A DNA stretch of 64,000 nucleotides from Acinetobacter pittii ANC 4050 (GTDB lineage: Bacteria > Pseudomonadota > Gammaproteobacteria > Pseudomonadales > Moraxellaceae), in NCBI RefSeq assembly GCF_000399685.1, contig NZ_KB976987.1, positions 1,937,184 to 2,001,183 of the forward strand, given 5' to 3'. Positions 27,326 through 34,565 of this stretch are shown here, one piece after another (the first letter of the stretch is position 1; every line of letters begins with the position of its first letter). The notes under the pieces are model-generated. The model ran no database searches, was not told the origin of the DNA, and saw only the letters and a program-made list of their open reading frames with translations. The translations under genes were made by a program, and so were the position numbers.

Positions 27326-28771
27326 ATGAAAATTATTTCTAAACCTCAACTTTTAAAAGACGTGGAATATAAACCAAGTAAATCTCTACAAGTGGGCAAA
27401 GAGTGGAGCTGGTTAAATCCAAAACATGCAAAATTTGACGCAACCACTGTAGAAGGCACATCGGTAGATAATCCAGCGAACTACTATGAAAGCTCACTTT
27501 CTGATTGGCATACCTTTGAGAGTTTAAAAGCTGATATTGAATGCGATGTGGTGGTTATTGGCGGTGGTTTATTAGGTTCATCTACGGCCTTACATTTAGC
27601 TGAACAAGGTGTAGATACCGTTTTATTAGAAAAAAACCGTGTAGGTAGCGCAGCTTCTGGTCGAAATGGTGGACAACTCACCCCTGGTTTAGCTCGTTGG
27701 GAAGCCCAAGAAATGGCCGATCGCTTAAGCTACGAAGATGCCAAAAAACTCTGGCATTTTACCTCTACGGAAGCCATGCAACTCATCGATGACATCTCGG
27801 AAAAATACCAACTCAACTTTGACCGTAAATACGGTCACATTACTGCTGCTGTTCATGAAGGACATTTGGTTGGTTTAACACAAGGCGCCGATGCACGAAA
27901 ATATTTAGGTGAAGACCATACCCGCATTGTGGGTAAACACGAACTTATGGACTTTATTAAGTCTGATTATTACACAGGTGGTTTAATTGATGAGTTGGGT
28001 GGACAAATCCATCCTTTAGCTTTAAACCGCGGTTTAATTTATGGTTTTTGCCAAAATGGCGGTACTGTTTATGAACAAACAGAAGTCCTTTCAATAGAAG
28101 AAAAATCAGATGGTATTTATGTTCAAACAGCAAATGCCATCGTAAAAGCTAAAAAGTCTGTGGTGTTAGCAGTACACCATGCTTCTTTTAAACTTTTATC
28201 AGAGCAAAACAATACCACTATCCCTTTCTATACTTATGTTGCAACGACTGCCCCGCTAGAGCTTGATACAAAAGAGCTTTTGCCATTTGGGCATCCAGTT
28301 TATGACACCCAGTTCCAGATTGATTACTACCGTCCCGTGTTTAATAACCGTTTACTCTTTGGAGGCCAAGGCACAGGAACCTGCTGGGGTCCAGAGAAAA
28401 CTTTAAATTATCTAGAGCATCGCATTCATACCGTGTTCCCGCAAATTAAAAATCTAGAAATGGATTTTGTCTGGAGTGGAACCACTGATTTAACTGTAAA
28501 TGGTGCAGTCGATAGCCGTAAGTTTGGCAATAAATTCCCAATCTATGCTGTTCACGGCTGGAGTGGTCACGGCGTTGCACAAACTGTACGTATTGGTAAA
28601 GCCATTGCGAATGACTTTGTTGGGCAATCTAACGATTTTGAAATGTTATCTAAAATTGATCATCAAAATATTATGTTTGGTCGTACCCTTGCACCCGTTG
28701 TTATTCCGCTCGCGAAAAGTATGTATGGCATCGGCGCAATGATTAATCCGGGCAAAATGGTATCTTTCTAA
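27326..28771 (+). CDS. puuB: PuuB-like FAD-dependent amine oxidase
   Basis: A 481-aa D-amino-acid-oxidase-type flavoprotein. The Rossmann FAD motif is at about 75-105 (CDVVVIGGGLLGSSTALHLAE, with Glu at the strand end LLEKNRVG), followed by the family phrase GSAASGRNGGQLTPGL. Late motifs are YDTQFQIDYYRP, NNRLLFGGQGTG and AVHGWSGHGVAQT. E. coli PuuB oxidises gamma-glutamyl-putrescine; this protein has about 45 extra N-terminal residues. No PuuA ligase or PuuD hydrolase lies in the window, and the paired dehydrogenase is PatD-like. The oxidase may therefore act on free putrescine or a related diamine. AAGGA lies upstream of the ATG; a strong terminator follows. Confidence 0.85.
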   Translation: MKIISKPQLLKDVEYKPSKSLQVGKEWSWLNPKHAKFDATTVEGTSVDNPANYYESSLSDWHTFESLKADIECDVVVIGGGLLGSSTALHLAEQGVDTVLLEKNRVGSAASGRNGGQLTPGLARWEAQEMADRLSYEDAKKLWHFTSTEAMQLIDDISEKYQLNFDRKYGHITAAVHEGHLVGLTQGADARKYLGEDHTRIVGKHELMDFIKSDYYTGGLIDELGGQIHPLALNRGLIYGFCQNGGTVYEQTEVLSIEEKSDGIYVQTANAIVKAKKSVVLAVHHASFKLLSEQNNTTIPFYTYVATTAPLELDTKELLPFGHPVYDTQFQIDYYRPVFNNRLLFGGQGTGTCWGPEKTLNYLEHRIHTVFPQIKNLEMDFVWSGTTDLTVNGAVDSRKFGNKFPIYAVHGWSGHGVAQTVRIGKAIANDFVGQSNDFEMLSKIDHQNIMFGRTLAPVVIPLAKSMYGIGAMINPGKMVSF

Positions 28772-28793
28772 TTTATAAGATAACCAATTTTCA

Positions 28794-28833
28794 AAAAGGG
28801 ATTCGTATAGCTTTGTACGGATCCCTTTTATTT
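28794..28833 (+). terminator. Terminator of the polyamine operon
   Basis: 14-bp stem AAAAGGGATTCGTA/TACGGATCCCTTTT (28794-28807/28816-28829, one G-T pair) with an 8-base loop and TTTTATTT tail. Confidence 0.9.
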
Positions 28834-28917
28834 AGCGGAGTAAAATCCTTTTCAAACTAGGTTATCCCTAACCAATCTATTACAATAGCGCCAGCTTTTT
28901 TATTCAGCGCATATATT

Positions 28918-30276
28918 TTGAGCAATTCATCTTCCCAATTAAAACGCGGACTTAAAAATCGCCATATCCAGTTAATTGCCATGGGTGGTGCTGTCGGGAC
29001 AGGTTTATTTTTAGGCTCTGCACAAGTCATCCAGTCTGCTGGTCCTTCTATTATTTTAGGTTATGCCATTGTCGGTTTGGTCGCATTTTTAATTATGCGC
29101 CAAATGGGTGAAATGATCGTAGAAGAACCTGTGGTTGGTTCCTTTAGTTACTTTGCACAAAAATATTGGGGCAAGTTCCCAGGTTTTTTATCGGGCTGGA
29201 ACTATTGGGTGGTTTATATTTTGGTCGCGATGACCGAGCTGACAGCCGTTGCTAAATATGTGCATTACTGGTGGCCCCACATTCCTGCTTGGATATCAGC
29301 CTTATTTTTCTTTGTTTTAGTCACGTGTTTAAACTTAGGCAATGTTAAGTTTTATGGTGAATCTGAGTTTTGGTTAGCCATTATTAAAGTTGCAGCGGTC
29401 ATTGCCATGATCGTGTTTGGCTTATATTTATTGCTTACCGCAGGTAATGATTCTATCGCTAGCTTTGCAAACCTATGGCAGCATGGCGGATTTTTCCCGC
29501 ATGGGTTCTCGGGCCTATTTTATATGCTCGCCTTCTTAATGTTTGCTTTTGGCGGTATTGAACTGATCGGGATGACTGCAGCTGAAGCCGAAAATCCTGA
29601 AAAAAGTATTCCACAAGCCATTAATCAAGTCATCTTTCGAATCTTAATTTTCTATGTGGCTTCGCTTGCCATCATTATGTCGCTCATTCCTTGGAATCAG
29701 CTTGACCTCGGTGGTTTAGATAAAAGTCCATTTGTGATGATTTTTAGCCATCTTGGTATTGGCTGGGCAGCGCATTTGCTTAATTTTATTATTTTGACAG
29801 CTGCACTGTCGGTTTATAACAGCGGTATGTATGCAAACAGCCGTATGTTATACGGACTCGCAGTACAGGGTCACGCATCGAAGATTTTTACAAAAGTAAG
29901 TAAACAAGGGGTTCCAACACCTGCTGTTATCTTTTCTTCTATTCTGATTTTTGGTTGTGTATTACTGAACTATTTTATCCCAGAACAAGCTTTAAGCTAT
30001 CTCATGTACATGGCTGTAGCTGCACTGGTTTTAAACTGGGCAATTATTAGCTTTACTCATTTAAAGTTTAAACACGCCATGAAGCTTGAAAATAAAGTTG
30101 CCAAATTCCCTGCTCTATTTTCCCCTTTGAGTAACTATATTGTTTTAATTTTTATTGGCATGATTTTATACATCATGTGGACTCAAGAATTTGAAAAATC
30201 GGTGATTTTAATTCCAATCTGGATTACATTCATGTTTGGACTATATAAATTTTTAAGTTGGAAAAAATCAATCTAA
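28918..30276 (+). CDS. aroP: Aromatic amino acid permease AroP-like (APC family)
   Basis: A 452-aa amino-acid:H+ symporter with about 12 TM helices, very like E. coli AroP (Phe/Tyr/Trp): QLKRGLKNRHIQLIAMGGAV, TGLFLGSAQVIQSAGPSIIL, FLIMRQMGEMIVEEPVVGSF, ELTAVAKYVHYWWP, FGGIELIGMTAAEAENPEKS, LTAALSVYNSGMYANSRMLY. The start is a TTG at 28918; no in-frame ATG exists until codon 23, inside the conserved N-terminus, so TTG is accepted although the ribosome site is weak. It stands alone behind the polyamine terminator and has its own terminator. PheP shares most of these motifs, so Phe-only specificity cannot be excluded. Confidence 0.88.
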   Translation: MSNSSSQLKRGLKNRHIQLIAMGGAVGTGLFLGSAQVIQSAGPSIILGYAIVGLVAFLIMRQMGEMIVEEPVVGSFSYFAQKYWGKFPGFLSGWNYWVVYILVAMTELTAVAKYVHYWWPHIPAWISALFFFVLVTCLNLGNVKFYGESEFWLAIIKVAAVIAMIVFGLYLLLTAGNDSIASFANLWQHGGFFPHGFSGLFYMLAFLMFAFGGIELIGMTAAEAENPEKSIPQAINQVIFRILIFYVASLAIIMSLIPWNQLDLGGLDKSPFVMIFSHLGIGWAAHLLNFIILTAALSVYNSGMYANSRMLYGLAVQGHASKIFTKVSKQGVPTPAVIFSSILIFGCVLLNYFIPEQALSYLMYMAVAALVLNWAIISFTHLKFKHAMKLENKVAKFPALFSPLSNYIVLIFIGMILYIMWTQEFEKSVILIPIWITFMFGLYKFLSWKKSI

Positions 30277-30652
30277 TCTTTAAAGAAGGCTTATTCAAAC
30301 AGGATAAGCCTTTTATCATTTTACAGCTCATTACCCTAAGTAACTTCAGAAAATCTACTCAAAAAACCCTTCACATTCTATTCATCATTATTGAAATGTT
30401 CTTTGATAGACACACTGATATGTAAGCCTTAGTAATTCTAAACATTGGTATTTAATGAGATAATTATTAAAGTACAAGTGTTTACATGATCTATAAATAT
30501 TTGTGTCAATGTTCAGCTAAAATCAAAGCAGACCAGTTATCGTTGCAATCACTCAACAGGCAAAAGATATTCCATCGTAAGACAGGTTCTTTACCCACTT
30601 AAATGATTTAGCGCCGTACTGTGTCTCTCAATGATGAAAGACAGGAAATTTT
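30277..30652. other. 376-base gap after aroP
   Basis: It begins with the aroP terminator (30286-30316). The remaining roughly 330 bases show no supported coding frame, strong palindrome or RNA gene. The last 15 bases hold the AGGA ribosome site of the next gene. Confidence 0.5.
30286..30316 (+). terminator. Terminator after aroP
   Basis: Stem AAGGCTTAT/ATAAGCCTT (30286-30294/30304-30312) with a 9-base loop and a short T-rich tail. Confidence 0.8.
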
Positions 30653-31012
30653 ATGGAAAAAGCTCTGCAATGTCCTAAGTGTGGTTCTACAGAAATTGAA
30701 GCACGTGACCATGACAAATTACTTAGAACAACTGGCGGTGTTTTACTGACAGCTGCTGGCACAACAGCAGGTACGGTAGGTGGTGCAGCAACTGGCGCGA
30801 CTGTTGGAGCAGCTATTGGTACTGTTGCTGGCCCTTTAGGCGTGATTGTTGGTGGAACTGTAGGGACTTTTGTTGGTGCCATTAGTGCAGGAATTACTGG
30901 CGGTGTCGTCGGTAATATTTTTGGTAAAAAAGCAGGCGTGATGATCGATAAAAATATTTTTCAAGACTATCGCTGCTTGAAATGTAAGTATCGTTTTAAG
31001 CAAAAGAAGTAA
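30653..31012 (+). CDS. Small split zinc-ribbon protein with a central glycine-zipper
   Basis: A 119-aa protein of unknown function. The N-terminus has C-P-K-C (residues 8-11) and the C-terminus C-L-K-C (about 109-112), so the two halves of a four-Cys zinc ribbon bracket the protein. Between them, about residues 26-98, lies a continuous Gly/Ala/Val/Thr-rich stretch with GxxxG spacing (for example VGGAATGATVGAAIGTVAG), a glycine-zipper able to form close-packed membrane helices. No signal peptide. If both ends are cytosolic, two or four membrane passes would let the cysteines meet. A good AGGA ribosome site precedes the ATG. It has no operon partner and is next to the secretion-effector island. 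Confidence 0.75.
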   Translation: MEKALQCPKCGSTEIEARDHDKLLRTTGGVLLTAAGTTAGTVGGAATGATVGAAIGTVAGPLGVIVGGTVGTFVGAISAGITGGVVGNIFGKKAGVMIDKNIFQDYRCLKCKYRFKQKK

Positions 31013-31218
31013 AATTTACTTAATTTAGACTCAGGTTTAATTTATTTTTAAAGTAAGGAAAGTAAGCATTTTTGATTGCTTTCCTTCCCATTCGTCCTTA
31101 TGTTTCCTAGCGCAAAGAAATAAAAAATAATTTATAACATCTTTGATCGACACTATTTTTATATACAGATAATCTAGCTCAATAATAGACATGTAGATTA
31201 ATTTAATTTTTAAAATCC

Positions 31219-31566
31219 CTACTGAACTGTAAAAATATAGGTTTTATTAATTTCATTACCTCCACCTGCATAAAAACCAACCCAAATATGAATTGTAAAT
31301 GTACCCTTATACTTTGGGGTTCCCTTGACCTCAATAATATTATAACCATCTCGATCATTAGCAGGTTGAACTGTTATTCCTAAATCTTCAGGAATATTTG
31401 TGTTCAATGGCTGATCTGTATCAACGACTTTACCACCTGAAATATTAATCACTTGATAATATTTATGATTGACATGAGCAATGGGTAACTCATCAGGTGT
31501 AATCGTATATTTCTTACCACAACCTGCAAGCATCAATAATATTGAGAAAATAGCGACAATTTTCAT
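31219..31566 (-). CDS. Small lipoprotein with a putative Ig-like domain
   Basis: A 115-aa lipoprotein: signal MKIVAIFSILLMLAGC with lipobox LAGC, then one beta-rich domain of about 95 residues (ITPDELPIAHVNHKYYQV, ending GTPKYKGTFTIHIWVGF and YIFTVQ). This layout resembles the putative-Ig/cadherin-like repeats of bacterial surface proteins (strand, G-T-P, strand). The start at 31566 is preferred to an ATG six codons upstream because it opens directly on the signal peptide. It is on the same strand as, and downstream of, the two Sel1 lipoproteins of the Rhs island. It may be a further immunity or accessory lipoprotein of that island, but it could also be unrelated. Confidence 0.7.
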   Translation of the reverse strand: MKIVAIFSILLMLAGCGKKYTITPDELPIAHVNHKYYQVINISGGKVVDTDQPLNTNIPEDLGITVQPANDRDGYNIIEVKGTPKYKGTFTIHIWVGFYAGGGNEINKTYIFTVQ

Positions 31567-31655
31567 TAGAATCTCTAAAACCAATAATAATTTAAAATTA
31601 AGTTAATTCAACAATTAGAACACTATATTTTTTAAATTATTAATTATATTTAATC

Positions 31656-31690
31656 CTGAGTTTAGACCTCATTCATCTAAACTCAGATAA
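31656..31690 (-). terminator. Hairpin after the distal Sel1 lipoprotein gene (copy 1)
   Basis: Stem CTGAGTTTAGA/TCTAAACTCAG (31656-31666/31676-31686). The same structure recurs at 33777-33807 behind the second Sel1 gene, so it belongs to the duplicated unit. Confidence 0.6.
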
Positions 31691-31706
31691 TTTTAATAAA
31701 TTTTTC

Positions 31707-32432
31707 TTAACAGCCACACTCTCTTTTTATAATTTCTATATTTTTGGCCGCCTCTTGATCTCCTTGATCAGCAGCAATTTGAAGTAATTCAATTGATTTA
31801 CTAATGTTTTTTTCTACCCCTCTCCCTTCATAGTACATTCCAGCAAGTATTTTAGCTGCATCTCCATCTTTCCCATTTATAATAGCCTTGTTATACCAAT
31901 AGGCAGCCTTTTCATAATTCAAAGGAGTTCCTTCGCCATTAAAATACATATTACCTAAATTAAACTGTGCACTTAAGTCACCCAAAAGAGCAGCTCTATT
32001 AAAAAGATTAAAAGCCCTATTATTATCCTGTTTTACACCAACTCCATCCTTATACATTCTTCCTAAAAAATTAAGAGCTACTCTATTATCTTTTTTCGAA
32101 AGATCAGAAAAAGTATCTAAAGCCTTAGGAATATTAGTATATTTAGTTCCCTCTGTATAATAAATAACACCCAAACTAGCTTTGGCTTCCTCTTCACCCT
32201 GTTCGGCCGCTTTCTCAAACCAATAAACAGCCTTATCCAAATCTACTTTCTCACCATTTAAACCTTGTTGATATACTACCCCCATATTGTATTGGGCAAT
32301 AGGGTCACCATTTTCTGCATTCTTTTGATATTTACTTAACTCACTATTAGAACTTTTAACTTTTACATTAGATGAATCACACCCCACCAAAGTTAATGTA
32401 CTAAATATAAATATTGATAAGAAAAATTTCAT
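31707..32432 (-). CDS. Sel1-repeat lipoprotein, orphan copy (probable Rhs-tip immunity protein)
   Basis: A 241-aa lipoprotein: signal ending STLTLVGC (lipobox LVGC), then about six Sel1/TPR-like repeats (AQYNMGVVYQQG, AKASLGVIYYTEG, ALNFLGRMYKDGVG, AQFNLGNMYFNGEG, AAKILAGMYYEGRG). The first 85 or so residues and the last 14 (AAKNIEIIKRECGC) nearly match the gene at 33828, while the middle diverges, the usual picture of related immunity proteins with different specificity. ATG 32432 has AGAGAT upstream; an ATG four codons earlier is possible. It lies directly behind a decayed Rhs tail (32445-32579), so it is probably the immunity gene of a displaced toxin tip. A lipoprotein anchor implies protection in the periplasm. 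Confidence 0.82.
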   Translation of the reverse strand: MKFFLSIFIFSTLTLVGCDSSNVKVKSSNSELSKYQKNAENGDPIAQYNMGVVYQQGLNGEKVDLDKAVYWFEKAAEQGEEEAKASLGVIYYTEGTKYTNIPKALDTFSDLSKKDNRVALNFLGRMYKDGVGVKQDNNRAFNLFNRAALLGDLSAQFNLGNMYFNGEGTPLNYEKAAYWYNKAIINGKDGDAAKILAGMYYEGRGVEKNISKSIELLQIAADQGDQEAAKNIEIIKRECGC

Positions 32433-32444
32433 ATTATCTCTCAT

Positions 32445-32579
32445 TTAAAACATGCCTTGGTTTGGAAAATCAAGTGGATGATAGCCTATTTTGGAGGGAG
32501 TATGAGGAATTCTTTGAGGTACTCGTAATTTTTGATCAACAGTTGACTGTTGGTCTTGTGAAACTTTGAAATTATATTT
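32445..32579 (-). pseudogene. Remnant of an Rhs C-terminal tail
   Basis: On the minus strand 44 codons remain open between an in-frame TGA (32580-32582) and a TAA (32445-32447). The translation ends in MGYHPLDFPN-like sequence and QGMF. Over the last 40 residues 28 are identical to the tail of the intact Rhs protein (34569-34688), including TVD.KL, RIP, PSK.GYHPLDFPNQGMF. The rest of the gene is missing, so this is a severed toxin tip, still followed by its own Sel1 lipoprotein gene with the same spacing as the intact pair. Confidence 0.85.
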
Positions 32580-32582
32580 TCA

Positions 32583-32808
32583 ATCTTTAATAGTATGTAC
32601 ATGATCATAGAACTATCCTTATTAGTAAAATTAGCAATTAGATAGATTATAATTTTCTATAGATACAGACTTATATCTTTTCTTAAAATTGATCTATGAA
32701 AATTCTTCTTTTTAAACATTATTTTTTTATGTTATTTTACGTTGCAAATTGAGTAAGTAGAATTCCTATTTAATAAATTAACACCCATTAATCTATCCGA
32801 GATAAAAG
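32583..32808. other. AT-rich gap between rhs remnant and inverted Sel1 gene
   Basis: Very AT-rich, with no supported frame. It presumably contains the promoter of the plus-strand Sel1 gene and the junction where the old rhs gene was cut. Confidence 0.4.
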
Positions 32809-33663
32809 ATGTTATCAAAAAAAATTCTAACTGTTTGTATTTTAAGTATCTTAAATTCAGGTTGTGCAAAATCTGTCAGTCAAGCTAATGATAATAATGA
32901 ACAACAATACTCTAGTCAGACCAATACAGATAATATTAATGTAAATGATATCCGATCAAAAGCTGAAAAGGGAGATCCTGAAGCACAGTACAATTTAGGT
33001 GTAATGTATGCGGAAGGATATAAAGACATTCAACCCGATATATTAAAAGCTATTGAATGGTACACTTTATCTGCAAATCAGGGTTATGTTAATGCTCAAT
33101 ATAATTTAGGTTTATTATACATGGGAAATGAGCATATTAAACCAGATTATATCAAAGCCAAATATTGGTATGAGAAAGCCGCAGTACAAGGTGATATTCC
33201 ATCCTTAAACGAACTTGGAAATTTCTACAGTAAAGGTTTAGGTATTAAGCAGGACTATCAGAAGGCTATTAAATACTACTTAGTTGCTGCGAATGCAGGT
33301 GATTCAGATGCTCAGACAAATCTTGCCACCATTTTTTTACATGGTAGAGGAGTAATTCAAAATAAGTTAGAAGCTTCACAATGGTATTTGAAAGCTGCCA
33401 CCCAAGGAGACATTGATGCCCAATATAATTTAGGGCTTATGTACTTACTGGGAGATGGTATAAAACAAGATTATCCTCAAGCACAAAAATGGTTTTTAGC
33501 AGCTGCAAATCAAGGTGAAAGCAATGCACAATATCATCTCGGGAAAATATATAAAGACGGGCTAGGAGTGGATAAGAACTTATCCTTAGCCCGTACATGG
33601 TTTGAAAAGTCTGCTGATGCAGGGAACTCATACGCACTCCAAGAATTATCTAAGTTAAATTAA
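32809..33663 (+). CDS. Sel1-repeat lipoprotein on the opposite strand
   Basis: A 284-aa lipoprotein: signal MLSKKILTVCILSILNSGC (lipobox LNSGC), an Asn/Gln/Ser-rich linker to about residue 45, then seven Sel1-like repeats (AQYNLGVMYAEG, AQYNLGLLYMGN, SLNELGNFYSKGLG, AQTNLATIFLHGRG, AQYNLGLMYLLGDG, AQYHLGKIYKDGLG, YALQELSKLN). Sel1 repeats form alpha-solenoids that bind proteins. Its sequence differs throughout from the two minus-strand Sel1 lipoproteins, which share ends with each other, so it is not a recent copy of them. It lies inverted between the two Rhs-tail/immunity units. A third immunity specificity is possible; a general adaptor role is the alternative. Confidence 0.8.
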   Translation: MLSKKILTVCILSILNSGCAKSVSQANDNNEQQYSSQTNTDNINVNDIRSKAEKGDPEAQYNLGVMYAEGYKDIQPDILKAIEWYTLSANQGYVNAQYNLGLLYMGNEHIKPDYIKAKYWYEKAAVQGDIPSLNELGNFYSKGLGIKQDYQKAIKYYLVAANAGDSDAQTNLATIFLHGRGVIQNKLEASQWYLKAATQGDIDAQYNLGLMYLLGDGIKQDYPQAQKWFLAAANQGESNAQYHLGKIYKDGLGVDKNLSLARTWFEKSADAGNSYALQELSKLN

Positions 33664-33776
33664 TATCTATCTAAACATAAAATTAACTCATAAGTAGGAT
33701 TTTCACCTATCTAAGCATTTATTTATATGGATTTAAAAATATTATTTTAAATTCAAATTATTAATTATATTTAATT

Positions 33777-33807
33777 CTGAGCTTAGATATTATTTATCTA
33801 AACTCAG
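33777..33807 (-). terminator. Hairpin after the Rhs-linked Sel1 gene (copy 2)
   Basis: Stem CTGAGCTTAGA/TCTAAACTCAG (33777-33787/33797-33807). It is nearly identical to the hairpin at 31656-31686 and likely ends the rhs-immunity transcript. Confidence 0.6.
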
Positions 33808-33827
33808 TTCAATTTAATAATTTTTTG

Positions 33828-34553
33828 TCAGCACCCACATTCTTTTTTTATAATTTCTATATTTTTAGCAGCTTCTTGATCTCCATGATCAGCTGCGAAC
33901 TGATATAAATTTAGTGCTTTTTTAATATCTTTACTTCCTCCTCTCCCTTCATAATACATTCCAGCAAGGGTATAAGCTGCATCAATATTTTCACCTGTTT
34001 GATATGCTCTTTCAAACCATTTTCTAGCTTCGGTAAAATCTTGTTTAACACCTTGTCCTTTAAAATACATTATTCCTAGATTAAACTGTGCACTATTCGA
34101 CCCTAAATTAGCTGCTTGTTTAAATAAAGATAATGCTTTTGTATAATCTACAGAAGTATCAATACCATCTTTATATATAATTCCTAACTGATTAATTGAT
34201 TCTGCGTCATTTTTACCCACACCTTCTAAAAAAAATTCCATTGCTTTTTTAACATTTCTATATTTTGCATTATCACTAATATAAATTACACCCAAATTAT
34301 ATTTAGCATCTTCTTCACCTTGCTTAGCAGCTTTTTCAAACCAATAAACAGCCTTATCCAAATCGACTTTCTCACCATTTAAACCTTGTTGATATACTAC
34401 GCCCATATTGTATTGGGCAACAGGGTCACCATTTTCTGCATCTTTTTGATATTTGCTTAACTCACTATTAGAACTTTTAACTTTTATATTAGATGAATCA
34501 CATCCTACCAAAGTTAATGTACTAAATATAAATATTGATAAGAAAAATTTCAT
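33828..34553 (-). CDS. Sel1-repeat lipoprotein, probable cognate immunity protein of the Rhs effector
   Basis: A 241-aa lipoprotein with lipobox LVGC and about six Sel1 repeats (AQYNMGVVYQQG, AKYNLGVIYISD, SINQLGIIYKDG, AQFNLGIMYFKGQG, AAYTLAGMYYEGRG). The stop codon of rhs is followed at once by an ATG (34565) and four codons later by the preferred ATG (34553), which has AGAGAT in front, so translation is coupled to the effector. Immunity genes of Rhs toxins sit exactly here. The lipid anchor predicts a periplasmic site of action for the toxin. Its N-terminal third and last 14 residues are almost the same as in the orphan copy at 31707, with a divergent middle. Confidence 0.85.
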   Translation of the reverse strand: MKFFLSIFIFSTLTLVGCDSSNIKVKSSNSELSKYQKDAENGDPVAQYNMGVVYQQGLNGEKVDLDKAVYWFEKAAKQGEEDAKYNLGVIYISDNAKYRNVKKAMEFFLEGVGKNDAESINQLGIIYKDGIDTSVDYTKALSLFKQAANLGSNSAQFNLGIMYFKGQGVKQDFTEARKWFERAYQTGENIDAAYTLAGMYYEGRGGSKDIKKALNLYQFAADHGDQEAAKNIEIIKKECGC

Positions 34554-34565
34554 ATTATCTCTCAT

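Larger units (their letters stand above)
31656..32579 (-). repeat. Diverged direct repeat unit A (Rhs tail, Sel1 gene, hairpin)
   Basis: This block is paralogous to 33777-34700 in the same order and orientation: Rhs tail end, stop, ATGAGAGATAAT leader, Sel1 lipoprotein gene and terminal hairpin. Ends are well conserved and the centre of the Sel1 gene is diverged, so it is an old duplication or an imported allele rather than a recent tandem copy. Confidence 0.75.

Noticed and set aside
30660..30960. Gly/Ala/Thr-rich repetitive DNA that could be read as a tandem repeat or a minus-strand Pro/Val-rich protein
   Set aside because: The repetition is codon-level, from a glycine-zipper on the plus strand, which has an ATG, a ribosome site and Cys pairs at both ends. 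The minus frame is its shadow.
31054..31086. AAGGAAAG/CTTTCCTT hairpin after the zinc-ribbon gene as a terminator
   Set aside because: The stem is 8 bp with a 16-base loop and no T-tract follows. It may stabilise the transcript end but does not meet the usual pattern.
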